NCBI RefSeq assembly: GCF_963975345.1
Contig: NZ_CAXBGE010000012.1
Location: 1 to 64,000, forward strand
Origin: Maricaulis sp963975345
GTDB taxonomy: Bacteria; Pseudomonadota; Alphaproteobacteria; Caulobacterales; Maricaulaceae
Direction of reading: 5' to 3'
DNA: 64,000 bases
Positions 32,955 through 41,350 of this stretch are shown one piece after another. The translations under genes and the position numbers were made by a program. Positions within the stretch are counted from its first letter, which is position 1, and every line of letters starts with the position of its first letter. The notes under the pieces were generated by a model. That model was not told the DNA's origin and did no database searches. It worked only from the letters and a program-made list of their open reading frames with translations.

Positions 32955-34478
32955 CTAGCGCCCTCCCATCATGGCTTCGGCCGCCGCCTGCGCCAGATTC
33001 ACCAGCGGGGCGGAGTCGAAGAAGAAATACACATTGGCAAAGGCCAGGATCAGCAGTGGCACGGTCATCGTCCAAGGCGCCATCGTCTCCGCCACGACCT
33101 TGCCGTGATGGGTCGGCGGCTCTTCCATCCAGATCGCCATCAGCATCCGGCCAACATAGACCAGCGCCAGCAGGGACGAGAAAATCAACGCCGCGACGGC
33201 CCACCACCAGCCCTTTTCGAGCGCCGCGATGATGAGATACCATTTCGAGGTGAAACCGACCGTCAGCGGCACGCCAACCAGCGACATTCCGCCAACCGTG
33301 AAGGCACTGGCCGTGACCGGCATGGTGCGTCCCAGACCGGCCAGGCCGGCAACACTGCGAACACCGAATTTCAGCGCGAAGGCGCCGAGTGCCATGAACA
33401 GGACACCCTTCATCATCGCGTGGTTCATCAGGTGCAACAGGCCAGCCGACAGGCCCGCTTTCGTGCCCATGCCGAGGCCGAGCATCATATAGCCCACTTG
33501 GGCGATCGAGGAGTAGGCGAGCACGCGGCGCGGATCCATCTGGAAGATCGCCTGTGCCGAGGCGACGATCATGCCGACCGTGCCGAGCACGGCAAATATC
33601 CAGGTAAAGGCAATCGCCACGAAGCTGACTTCCGGATGGAAGACCGAGAACAAAAAGCGGATCAGGACGTAGAAGGCCACTTTCGTCGCCGTCGAGGCGA
33701 GGAAGGCGGAAAAGAAGCTCGGCGCAAAGGTATAGGCGTTGGGCAGCCAGACATGCAGCGGGAACATCGCCGCCTTCAAGCCCAGTCCGACCACGATGAA
33801 GGCAAAGGCCGCCTCGGTCACCCGGGTGTGGCCATTCTCCGCCAGCACACGCGCGATATCAGCCATGTTGAGCGTGCCGGTCGCCATGTAGAGGAAGCCA
33901 ACGCCGATCACGAAGAAAGTCGCGCCGATCGTGCCGAGGATCAGGTAGTTATACGACGCCGTCAGCGCCCGCCGATCCTTGCCGCCGCCCATGCCGACCA
34001 GGGCATAGGTCGAAAGCGAGGACACTTCCATGAAGACGAAGACGTTGAAGGCATCGCCCGTGATGGTCACGCCGAGCAGGCCGGTAAAACAGATCAGGAA
34101 AGCCGAATAGAACATCGGCTGCTTGGACGGTTCGATCTCGTCAGCCACGGAAGGCAAGGCGTAGATCGCGCACAACAGGCCGATCAGGCCCACCAGAACC
34201 AGGATCGGGACATTCAGTGCATCGACGCGATATTCGATACCCAGCGGCGGCGCCCAGCCACCGAGATGATAACTGACCACCCCGGCCGACGAGACTTCGC
34301 CCAGCAGGACGAGGGCGAGCACTGCGGCGACAATCGCGGCGAGCAAGGCAACGCCCCAAGCCAGCCGGCCATTGGGCATCAGGGCGGCAATCGGTGCGAG
34401 GATCAGCGGGATCACAACCAGCAGCACAGGCGCATGCGCGGCGATCGCCGCCGGCAGAAGATGGGCCAGAATATCCAT
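32955..34478 (-). CDS. mnhD: Mrp/Mnh-type antiporter D-like subunit, first copy
   Basis: 507 residues. Transmembrane Glu is in FNVFVFMEVSSLSTYALVG, Lys in GLGLKAAMFPLHVWLPNAY, and the broken helix in VLAYSSIAQVGYMMLGLG. All features needed for proton translocation are kept. Start ATG 34478 touches the stop of the C subunit. With the other two copies it gives the complex three antiporter-like modules. Confidence 0.92.
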   Translation of the reverse strand: MDILAHLLPAAIAAHAPVLLVVIPLILAPIAALMPNGRLAWGVALLAAIVAAVLALVLLGEVSSAGVVSYHLGGWAPPLGIEYRVDALNVPILVLVGLIGLLCAIYALPSVADEIEPSKQPMFYSAFLICFTGLLGVTITGDAFNVFVFMEVSSLSTYALVGMGGGKDRRALTASYNYLILGTIGATFFVIGVGFLYMATGTLNMADIARVLAENGHTRVTEAAFAFIVVGLGLKAAMFPLHVWLPNAYTFAPSFFSAFLASTATKVAFYVLIRFLFSVFHPEVSFVAIAFTWIFAVLGTVGMIVASAQAIFQMDPRRVLAYSSIAQVGYMMLGLGMGTKAGLSAGLLHLMNHAMMKGVLFMALGAFALKFGVRSVAGLAGLGRTMPVTASAFTVGGMSLVGVPLTVGFTSKWYLIIAALEKGWWWAVAALIFSSLLALVYVGRMLMAIWMEEPPTHHGKVVAETMAPWTMTVPLLILAFANVYFFFDSAPLVNLAQAAAEAMMGGR

Positions 34479-34909
34479 TACCCGGCAGCTCCCGTCTCAT
34501 CCGAATAATCGGCCGCTTTCAACGCGTCGTCTTCAAGCACGCCATAGGCTTCCCGGATGCGCACCACCAGAGCCAGTCCGACCGCCAGTGTCGCGACACC
34601 GACGACGATGGCCGTCAGGATCAACACATGGGGCAAGGGGTTGGAATACAGCGCCGCCTCGGCGACATGGCCTGCGGCAGCGGCCGCATGGTCACCGGCA
34701 GGGGCAGCATGACCCTCCGGCAGGATCGGCGGCTGACCGCCAAACACCTTGGCCATATTGATATAAAACAGGCCGACCGAGGTTTGGAACAGCGACAGCC
34801 CGACCATGCGCTTGACCAGGTTGCCGGTCGCGAACACCACATACAGACCCGTCATCATCAGGATAAGGATCGGGATGTAATTGAACCGTTCGAGCAGGAT
34901 ATCGAGCAT
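34478..34909 (-). CDS. mnhC: Antiporter subunit C (NuoK-like)
   Basis: 143 residues. Three membrane helices of the NuoK/MrpC family are seen, with VFATGNLVKRMVGLSLFQTS in helix 1-2 and HVLILTAIVVGVATLAVGLA in helix 3. The loop between helices 2 and 3 has an unusual Ala/His-rich insert (GHAAPAGDHAAAAAGHVAE), longer than in typical MrpC. I chose ATG 34909, directly after the B subunit stop (34911); the frame opens further to 34951 inside that gene. Confidence 0.9.
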   Translation of the reverse strand: MLDILLERFNYIPILILMMTGLYVVFATGNLVKRMVGLSLFQTSVGLFYINMAKVFGGQPPILPEGHAAPAGDHAAAAAGHVAEAALYSNPLPHVLILTAIVVGVATLAVGLALVVRIREAYGVLEDDALKAADYSDETGAAG

Positions 34910-34910
34910 C

Positions 34911-35369
34911 TTACCAGTCCTCGTCCGGAATATCGGGGATCCGCCCGGCAAAGGCGTAGAACACCGACAACATCACCGAAGCGACCGTGCACAGCACGCC
35001 AATCTCGATCAGCATGATGCCGTAATGCTGACCGGTATGGTGAGCCTGGTCGGGATGAAGCGCGTCGTAATCGAGATAGTTCAGGTGCTCGCCAGCCCCC
35101 ATCATCAACATCGCCGCGATGCCGACACCGGCATAGAGCAGCAGGCCGAAAGCGGCGCCAAAGCGCAGTGCGACCGGTGGCACGGCGCGGCGCGCCTCTT
35201 CGATCCCGAAGATCAATGCGTAAAGGATGACGGCGACGGCGACGATGACACCGGCCTGAAACCCGCCGCCCGGACCGAAATCGCCATGGAATTGCACGTA
35301 GAGACCAAACAGCACGATCATCGGGATCAGCAGCTTGGAGACGACTCGCAGGATCAGGTGAGGATTCAT
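34911..35369 (-). CDS. mnhB: Antiporter subunit B
   Basis: 152 residues, four helices, with the MnhB signatures LIPMIVLFGLYVQFHGDFGP and GGGFQAGVIVAVAVILYALI. Membrane subunit of the Na+/H+ antiporter complex. Starts in the end of the A'-like gene (ATGA overlap at 35366-35369). Confidence 0.93.
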   Translation of the reverse strand: MNPHLILRVVSKLLIPMIVLFGLYVQFHGDFGPGGGFQAGVIVAVAVILYALIFGIEEARRAVPPVALRFGAAFGLLLYAGVGIAAMLMMGAGEHLNYLDYDALHPDQAHHTGQHYGIMLIEIGVLCTVASVMLSVFYAFAGRIPDIPDEDW

Positions 35370-35953
35370 CGCGCCGCCTTCCCCTTTTTTGGTTTTGTTT
35401 TTGTTTTCGGGTCACGCCGCTTGGTCCCAAAACCGAGCAGCAGGATCACACCCAGGCCAGCGGTGAAGATCACGCTGGTCTCGCCGAGCGTGTCATAGCC
35501 GCGATAGCTGGACAGCACGGCGGTGACGACATTCGGCACGGCGATATCTTCAGGTGTCCGCTCCAGATATTGGAGCCCGACATAGGCATTGGCCGGCGAA
35601 TTAGGATCACCATAGATGGGCATATCGGGCACGGCATAGAGCAAGGCTGCCCCTGCTGCGACCACGACAGCGAGCGCGGCCCAATGGCGCGATGGCTTGG
35701 TCGGCTCGCTCTCACGAGCGGTCAGCAGCATCGCGGCGAGCAGCAGGACGGTTGAGATCCCGGCGCCAACAGCGGCTTCGGTAAAGGCGACATCGACCGC
35801 GTCGAGCGAGACGAACCAGGCCGCCGAAAGCAGGCTGTAGACGCCCATCAACATCACGACGGCAAACAGATTGCGCAGCCTCACAATGGCGAGACCGACC
35901 GCAAGCAGCATCGCGATCAGGGCATAGTCGAGATATTGCGTCAGATCGCTCAT
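35366..35953 (-). CDS. Free-standing MrpA C-terminal module (DUF4040/MbhD + MbhE-like)
   Basis: 195 residues. The N-terminal half has the DUF4040/MbhD pattern: LRNLFAVVMLMGVYSLLSAA with DVAFTEAAVGAGISTVLLLA. The C-terminal half has the MbhE-like helix with YRGYDTLGETSVIFTAGLG. In most Mrp systems these form the end of the large MrpA protein; here they are a separate gene and no NuoL-like MrpA N-domain is fused. The tail is very Lys-rich (TKTKPKKGKAAR). It overlaps both neighbours by four bases. Confidence 0.88.
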   Translation of the reverse strand: MSDLTQYLDYALIAMLLAVGLAIVRLRNLFAVVMLMGVYSLLSAAWFVSLDAVDVAFTEAAVGAGISTVLLLAAMLLTARESEPTKPSRHWAALAVVVAAGAALLYAVPDMPIYGDPNSPANAYVGLQYLERTPEDIAVPNVVTAVLSSYRGYDTLGETSVIFTAGLGVILLLGFGTKRRDPKTKTKPKKGKAAR

Positions 35954-36324
35954 GCCTTGCCGTCCTCTTGCTCAAGCTCGCGCGGGTGCGCCGGCTTGAA
36001 ACGCGCCAGGTCCGGCTTGAGGCCGGCGCGGTGAGCGGCATTGGCCACGGCATGGGTCGCCGTCGGGCTGGTCAGAAAGAGCAGCAGCGCCACAAGGCCC
36101 AGCTTGGCCATGGTCTGCCAGTCGCCCGCCTGCAGGACGAGGCCGAGAATCACCAATTCGGCGCCCAACGTATCGGTCAGACCGGCCGCATGCATCCGGG
36201 TGTAGAAATCGGGCAGACGGATAACGCCGATCGCGCCGGCCAGCACAAAGATCAGGCCCACCGACATCGAGGCGACACTCAGGGCAAACATCAGATGATG
36301 TACAAGCTCTGCCAGGGTCATCAC
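35950..36324 (-). CDS. mnhG: Antiporter subunit G
   Basis: 124 residues, three helices, with the MnhG signature GAIGVIRLPDFYTRMHAAGL followed by TDTLGAELVILGLVLQ and FLTSPTATHAVANAAHRAG. Overlaps the F and A'-like genes by four bases each. Confidence 0.93.
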   Translation of the reverse strand: MMTLAELVHHLMFALSVASMSVGLIFVLAGAIGVIRLPDFYTRMHAAGLTDTLGAELVILGLVLQAGDWQTMAKLGLVALLLFLTSPTATHAVANAAHRAGLKPDLARFKPAHPRELEQEDGKA

Positions 36325-36638
36325 GCATCCTCCCCGTCAGCGGCACGTCGCATCGACATCTGGGCCAGGGACACATCGAGTGAGCGGTAGCGGAAGAATT
36401 TCAGGATCGCGATTGTCGCGACGAAATTGATCAGGGCATACAGCATGGCGATATCGATCGCGTCCTGCCGCCCGGACAGCGCACTGAAAACCAGCAGGAA
36501 AAGAATCGTTTTGGTGCCGAAGGAATTGGCCGCCAATATCTGGTCATACAGGGTCGGCCCGGCAAACAGGCGCGCCAGCATGATCGCCATCGCACCGGCC
36601 ATGCCGAGCGCGATCACAAAATTGAACACGCCCATCAC
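36321..36638 (-). CDS. mnhF: Antiporter subunit F
   Basis: 105 residues, three helices. It has the MnhF pattern MLARLFAGPTLYDQILAANS and DAIDIAMLYALINFVATIAI. Overlaps E and G genes by four bases. Confidence 0.92.
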   Translation of the reverse strand: MMGVFNFVIALGMAGAMAIMLARLFAGPTLYDQILAANSFGTKTILFLLVFSALSGRQDAIDIAMLYALINFVATIAILKFFRYRSLDVSLAQMSMRRAADGEDA

Positions 36639-37138
36639 GAGACCTTCCGCTTGCCGTCGGATGCGACATCCGAGCGGGCGCCCATTTCTGCGAAACCGAG
36701 CGGATCGGTAAAGCTGGTGTCGAGAGCATGGACCAGGAAGCCGTCCTCCTCGACATCAACCGTCACTGTACCGGGCGTCAGTGTGATCGAATTGGCGAAC
36801 ACGGCGTGTCCCAGTCCGGAGCGCTGCTCGGCCGGCACCCGAACCAGACGCGGCTCGACATCGATCTCTGGACGCATCACCAGTTTCAAGACAGCCAGAT
36901 TGGCGTTGAGGATTTCGCGGCCCAGCCACAGCCAATAGATCATCAGCGGCAGGCTCGGCAGGATCGGCACGGTCTCACGGTCAACAATGCGCATCCGGAA
37001 GGCCAGAGCGACCGTGCCGATGACACTCAGCACGCCGAAGCCGATCACCAGCGGATACTCGCCCGACAGTGTGTATTGGCCCGACAGGGTAAGCCAAAGC
37101 AGGGTCAGAATAACCGTCAAACCGGCGCCGTAAGCCAT
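36635..37138 (-). CDS. mnhE: Antiporter subunit E, first gene of the operon
   Basis: About 167 residues. It has MnhE features: two to three N-terminal helices, IYWLWLGREILNANLAVLKL, and the soluble C-terminal part FANSITLTPGTVTVDVEEDG followed by FLVHALDTSF. I chose ATG 37138; the frame opens to 37153. The operon promoter should lie in 37139-37311, but I could not assign it. With nine downstream genes it forms an E-F-G-A'-B-C-D-D-x-D transcription unit. Confidence 0.92.
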   Translation of the reverse strand: MAYGAGLTVILTLLWLTLSGQYTLSGEYPLVIGFGVLSVIGTVALAFRMRIVDRETVPILPSLPLMIYWLWLGREILNANLAVLKLVMRPEIDVEPRLVRVPAEQRSGLGHAVFANSITLTPGTVTVDVEEDGFLVHALDTSFTDPLGFAEMGARSDVASDGKRKVS

Positions 37139-37311
37139 GGAAACTCCCCGCACACATCCTCGCTTGCTTGGGCTTTTAACCCGAGATTTAGGGCTTGACC
37201 AGACAAGCGCAGCGATAATCGCAGATAGCCTGTTGGGCGAGGATCAGCGGGGCGTTTCGCGTCAGGGGCGAGCGAGCGTCATCGATGCGAGCCACAGCGC
37301 GGCTGGCCAGT

Positions 37312-38403
37312 TCAGCGCTTGTCGCCATCCTCAACGGACAGGTTCCAATAACGCAGAACGGTCTGTGCTTTTTCGACCGACAGGCTGTCATAGACCTTGC
37401 GCGCCTGCTCGACGGTTTCATGCTGCGCCGAACGCCCCAAACCGGTCCAGAAGCCCGCGAAAGCCGGCCATTTCAGCCCCGTCGCCTTGCACAGGATCGC
37501 CAGGGCTTCACCGGCCATGTCGTCGAGCATCCGGGTCAGCAATCGTTTGTGGATCCCGGCCAGAATCGCGATCTCCGAAACCAGTTCCGGCTGCGCACCC
37601 TCAAGACAAAACGTATCGATGACGCCCTCGAGCGACCCGTAAGGGCTCAGGTCGGAGGCCTCACGATTGCGCTGGCGGCGATCAATATAGCGCAGCACCC
37701 GTGAGACCAGCGGATCGTCCCAGCCTTCGACCGACACCATCGGGAAAATATCTTCGGTCGAATCGATCAGGATCGTGCGATCGACGGCAAAGCGTTCGAG
37801 GATCTGGAAGCGCTCGCGGTGTTCGCAGCCCCAGAACAGGCGGAAAGCCTGGGCCGGGCGCAATTCCGGGCGCCGGATCAGAAGCGTCGCATAGCGCAGC
37901 TCATCCTGGGCCGCGCCGACCAAGCGGTCGACCGTGGGGGCCGCCAGCGCGGTGGTCATGTTCTTCAAAACGCATTCGATCACCGGCGGTTCGCTGCTGG
38001 CCACCAGCGCGGCGGAGATGATCTCGCTGATCGCCTCACGGCGCGCAACGGCCATCCGGTGCTGCAGGCTGCCCGTTTGGACAATTTCGAGCAGGTCAAA
38101 ATCGGTCAATGCCCGGCAATCTTCGAGGATGGGCTGGGCGATCTCAAACTCGTCGCAGGCGAGGACGCGCAATAGTCGCGGCGGCGCCTCCATCAGACCG
38201 GCCAAGCGGCGGGCGCAACGCTGCCGGATTGAGGCATCGCTGGCGCGCAGGATATCATACAGAAGATCGGCCACGATCCAGCGCTCACCGGGCGTCAGCC
38301 GGCTCGATGGCAGACCGACAATATCGGCCAGCCGCCGTGCCAACACATCGCGCGCACGCTGGGGCGCCGGCTGATTCAGCTCATATGACTCGGCATTCGC
38401 CAT
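37312..38403 (-). CDS. DUF2336 family protein, second copy
   Basis: About 363 residues, all-helical, with DUF2336 features: TPGERWIVADLLYDILRASD, CDEFEIAQPILEDCRALTD, RREAISEIISAALVASSE and, near the end, LAILCKATGLKWPAFAGFW. It is a diverged paralogue of 15877-16959 (compare its closing ARKVYDSLSVEKAQTVLRYW with DLGLLYDRITVEDAARAMRF there). I chose ATG 38403. Function unknown. Confidence 0.82.
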   Translation of the reverse strand: MANAESYELNQPAPQRARDVLARRLADIVGLPSSRLTPGERWIVADLLYDILRASDASIRQRCARRLAGLMEAPPRLLRVLACDEFEIAQPILEDCRALTDFDLLEIVQTGSLQHRMAVARREAISEIISAALVASSEPPVIECVLKNMTTALAAPTVDRLVGAAQDELRYATLLIRRPELRPAQAFRLFWGCEHRERFQILERFAVDRTILIDSTEDIFPMVSVEGWDDPLVSRVLRYIDRRQRNREASDLSPYGSLEGVIDTFCLEGAQPELVSEIAILAGIHKRLLTRMLDDMAGEALAILCKATGLKWPAFAGFWTGLGRSAQHETVEQARKVYDSLSVEKAQTVLRYWNLSVEDGDKR

Positions 38404-38799
38404 TGCGACCCGTCTGCTCCGTTTCATCTGCGCCAACAGAATGGCCGGGTCTTGTTAATGAATGGTACGCGCGGCGTGCAGGCGCACTGCTGCGAGAGCA
38501 AAACGGGGTAGGCTGATCCGCTTGACATTGGCCTTGCGCAGGCTACAGCTTGAAGCCATGAACGCGACCCAACGACGGCTTTCGACTTCTTCACGGGTGT
38601 GTCCGATCGCGGGCATCTGACCCTCGGCCCGGTCGCGTCGCGCCCCGGTCGGGGGCGCATAGGCTGGCGTTTCACAATGCGGTTCACGCATCGCTGACAA
38701 GCCGGCCCGATACGCGGCACAGTTTCCAGATTTCACAGTTTGACCGTCGCGATGCCCCAGGCACGCGTGCGGCTCCAGTTCTTATGAGGAGGTCAGCCC
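38404..38799. other. Gene-free stretch upstream of rnk
   Basis: It holds the promoter region of the DUF2336 gene and of rnk. A strong GAGGAGG lies ~7 bases before ATG 38800. A 93-codon minus-strand frame (38455-38736) contains GHTREEVESRRW, vaguely like a DUF1127 end, but is not convincing. Confidence 0.35.
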
Positions 38800-39243
38800 A
38801 TGGCTGCCGCAACCAAACGCAAACTCAAGCCCGCCATCACGATGACCCGCTCCGATCATGAACGATTGTGGAGCCTCGCCGACTCCCTGCCCGACAGCGC
38901 CGCCAATGTCGCCGAACCCCTGCTCGTCGAACTCGACCGGGCCCGCATCGTTGCCGATGGCAAGATCGCGTCGAAAATCATCCGCATGGGGTCCAGCCTC
39001 TGCTTCACCAGCGATCTGGGCGATGACAAGCATGTCACCCTGGTCTTCCCGGGCGAAGCCGATATCGAAGCCAACAGGATCTCGATCCTCACCCCGATCG
39101 GTGCCGCCCTGATCGGGCTCTCCGCCGGCCAGACGATCGACTGGACCTCGCGCGACGGCCGTGTCCACCGCCTGACCGTCAAAAGCGTCACCCAACCCGG
39201 CGACGCCGCCAAAGCCCCGGCTGCCGGTGAATTGCAAACTTGA
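38800..39243 (+). CDS. rnk: Rnk-type nucleoside diphosphate kinase regulator (GreA C-domain fold)
   Basis: 147 residues. The Rnk N-terminal helix region (ITMTRSDHERLWSLADSLPD) is followed by the GreA/GreB-like C-terminal domain: SKIIRMGSSLCFTSDLGDDK, then VTLVFPGEADIEANRISILT and PIGAALIGLSAGQTIDW. The long GreA coiled coil is missing, which separates Rnk from Gre factors. Such proteins bind RNA polymerase near the secondary channel. A GAGGAGG ribosome site precedes ATG 38800. Confidence 0.9.
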   Translation: MAAATKRKLKPAITMTRSDHERLWSLADSLPDSAANVAEPLLVELDRARIVADGKIASKIIRMGSSLCFTSDLGDDKHVTLVFPGEADIEANRISILTPIGAALIGLSAGQTIDWTSRDGRVHRLTVKSVTQPGDAAKAPAAGELQT

Positions 39244-39302
39244 GGGCACGGTAAAAGGGGACAGGAATAATTAACGCGCCACCGTGCGGGTTCGCCCCTG
39301 CC

Positions 39303-39391
39303 AAAAACGGGGACACTCACCATATTTAAGTTTCTAAGCGCCTGAATTAACGGGCGTATCATCAAATTTATTGGTGAGTGTCCCCGTTTTT
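39303..39391. repeat. REP-type inverted repeat (20 bp arms)
   Basis: AAAAACGGGGACACTCACCA at 39303-39322 is perfectly repeated in inverse at 39372-39391, with a 49-base AT-rich spacer. The right arm shares 18 identical bases with 60032-60049 in the RHS graveyard, so this is a dispersed family. Sequences of this type are known near REP-associated tyrosine transposases (RAYTs). No transposase gene remains here. Confidence 0.8.
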
Positions 39392-39454
39392 TATGTCGCT
39401 CTCACCACCTAGCGACACCTTGAGACAGGCTTAGATTATTACGATCGCTCGCGG

Positions 39455-40111
39455 TTAGGACACAATGATAACGGAGAAAATTCCGCGACCATCAAGGGTT
39501 TGGATGATCCGAGAAACTCCACCAGCACTAGCATTTACTGCATAAGTCCATCGGGTCTCCAAAACGCGTCCATCGACATCGATGACATTAAAATCAAATT
39601 GGTACCGAAATACGCCGACCTCGCTTGTCGCAGCGACCTGCATAGATATTGAGATTGCCTTGTCGACTGACTGTTCATCACCCATCAGCGCATCAACGGT
39701 GTCAGTTGAAAGCTGTCCGAGAATGGTCTCCTCGTTCAATATTGTGGCAAGTTGAAACGAGTTACCTAATCCGGTGGTTGTCGAAACATCGGCTGCAGGA
39801 ACAACCATCATCTCAATTCGCCACGCCGTGCTTTCTACTCCAACCGCAACGACGGGAGATGCGAACACGTTTCCCAAACCCAAAACGGTTATCGCAAATA
39901 ATGCGATCAGAATGCTAGTCGCTGCTACCAGCGGCAACCAAACCCAGTGAACATAAAACCTGCCGCTGGAGTATCGAGAGATTGCCGCTCTCATCACCGA
40001 GCTGGCGGTCGTGTTACGCCGTGTAGCCGCATCCAAGAAATTGTCTTTTTCGCGCTTTGATAATCGTACTTCCAATGAGTCTGTTTTTTTCATATCGGCG
40101 TGATCGTTCAT
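39455..40111 (-). CDS. Membrane-anchored protein with N-terminal ribbon-helix-helix
   Basis: About 218 residues. Residues ~7-50 look like a ribbon-helix-helix/antitoxin fold: SLEVRLSKREKDNFLDAATR followed by RNTTASSVMRAAISRY. One membrane helix follows (LVAATSILIALFAITVLGLG, ~60-80). The remaining ~140 residues are predicted extracytoplasmic and beta-rich. I know no family with this layout. I chose ATG 40111 because AAGGGG lies six bases upstream. Base composition is more AT-rich than neighbours, and the gene sits between a REP pair and an IS6 remnant, so it is probably acquired DNA. Confidence 0.7.
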   Translation of the reverse strand: MNDHADMKKTDSLEVRLSKREKDNFLDAATRRNTTASSVMRAAISRYSSGRFYVHWVWLPLVAATSILIALFAITVLGLGNVFASPVVAVGVESTAWRIEMMVVPAADVSTTTGLGNSFQLATILNEETILGQLSTDTVDALMGDEQSVDKAISISMQVAATSEVGVFRYQFDFNVIDVDGRVLETRWTYAVNASAGGVSRIIQTLDGRGIFSVIIVS

Positions 40112-40549
40112 TTGGTTCCCCTTAATCGAAGAAAACGACATTCGGTGCTGTCGATCTAGAGGTTTCGTGTCATGACGTTGTAGTATTTTGGTCCAGACAC
40201 GGCCCAGCCCTTTCGCGCCATTCAGGTGTCGGCTTCACGACAGTCGACGATATTCAGTCAATTCGCGTCGTGAAACCCGTGTGGAAATGTCATTCGCCAT
40301 AAATCCCTCAATAACGTTATTGCGACGTTCCAGAATGGTGCGATGCGGTGATATTTCGGCACATTCCGATGGCATGAAGGACGAGTGTTCAGATGGCGCG
40401 AAAATCGAAGCTTGGCGATAAATCAGCGCGGCTCGAGGCCAATGCCAAGGAAGTTCAAGAGCGGGGCTTGTCAGCTTGAAACCGCTTGAGTGCGCGGTCA
40501 GCGCTCCCTAGCTTCGCTCGAAGCGCAATCCATTCAAATATTTCAAGCG

Positions 40550-40657
40550 TCGCTCGAAATCATCCGCGTAGCGGTGATGATGTACATCCGCTTTCCGCTC
40601 TCGCTGCGAAACGTCGACGACCTGCTCCACGAGTGCGGGATCGATATCTCTCACACA
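40550..40657 (+). pseudogene. IS6-family transposase N-terminal remnant
   Basis: In frame (from GTG/ATG-like 40490) it reads SLEIIRVAVMMYIRFPLSLR then NVDDLLHECGIDIS. This matches the N-terminal helix-turn-helix of IS6/IS26-type DDE transposases, which typically read (P)EII-AV--Y-RF-LSLR-VE-LL-ERG--VS. The frame stops shortly after, with no DDE domain, so it is a broken copy. The rest of the gene-free stretch 40112-40757 shows only a 28-codon frame (40392-40478, MARKSKLGDKSARLEANAKE) of unknown origin; no terminal inverted repeats were found. Confidence 0.75.
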
Positions 40658-40757
40658 CATTTACTTCCAGACTTAACTATCTCCCCCCCTTGCGAGGGGA
40701 ACCACTTAAACCTCCAGCCGCTCGCGGCGTGGAGATTTTGCTGTGTCCTTTAATATC

Positions 40758-41189
40758 TCACCGCCCGAGCAGCTTGCGCAACGCATCCCGGTCCAGCCAG
40801 ACCAGCACCAGCGATAGCACAAAGAACGGCACCGCCATCATGAACAGCATCGGGCTGAACTCATAGCCACCGCCCGGTGCGAAGGCGACCGGGGCGTTGA
40901 TGCCGAGCCAGGGGGAGAGATGGAAGCCGAGCGCGCCGCCCGTTACACCAGCGGCAAGCAGCGCTCCCACGCCGCGCAGGCGTCCGGTGAATGTGGCGAG
41001 CAGGATCAGCGCTGCGGCGGTGAGTTCGCCGACACCGACCATCAGACGGATCACCGGCTCGAACAATTCGATCCCCGAGGTCGCGGCGATATAGGCAAAG
41101 ACCGGATTGGCGGCGCCGAATTTTTGCGCGCCCATAAAGACCAGGAAGGCGGCGACAAGAATACCAAGGCCGATACGGAAATATTTCAT
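40758..41189 (-). CDS. DoxX-like membrane protein
   Basis: 143 residues, four helices: VAAFLVFMGAQKFGAANPVF, IRLMVGVGELTAAALILLAT, GVGALLAAGVTGGALGFHLS and a C-terminal helix. The GAQKF and GVGELTAAALIL pattern fits DoxX/DUF417-like inner membrane proteins, whose role is uncertain. I chose ATG 41189 (MKYFRIG); the frame is open to 41303 in the divergent promoter region. Confidence 0.7.
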   Translation of the reverse strand: MKYFRIGLGILVAAFLVFMGAQKFGAANPVFAYIAATSGIELFEPVIRLMVGVGELTAAALILLATFTGRLRGVGALLAAGVTGGALGFHLSPWLGINAPVAFAPGGGYEFSPMLFMMAVPFFVLSLVLVWLDRDALRKLLGR

Positions 41190-41350
41190 GGCAATCGCTC
41201 CAGGCGTTGAGGAAGAGTTTTCCATTGCGGATCGAGAAAACTTGCTTGGCGCCAACATGTTGCTAGACAGTCCATGACGCCAGTCACATTCACTCACGAT
41301 CACAGTGATATATTCGTGATGAACTTCGAAACTCGATCAATGTTGAGCCC

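Noticed and set aside
38455..38736. Minus-strand frame with GHTREEVESRRW, like a DUF1127 end
   Set aside because: Only a weak local resemblance; the Asp/Gly pattern and Trp/Phe spacing of DUF1127 are not all present. Could be a decayed copy, not supported enough to annotate.
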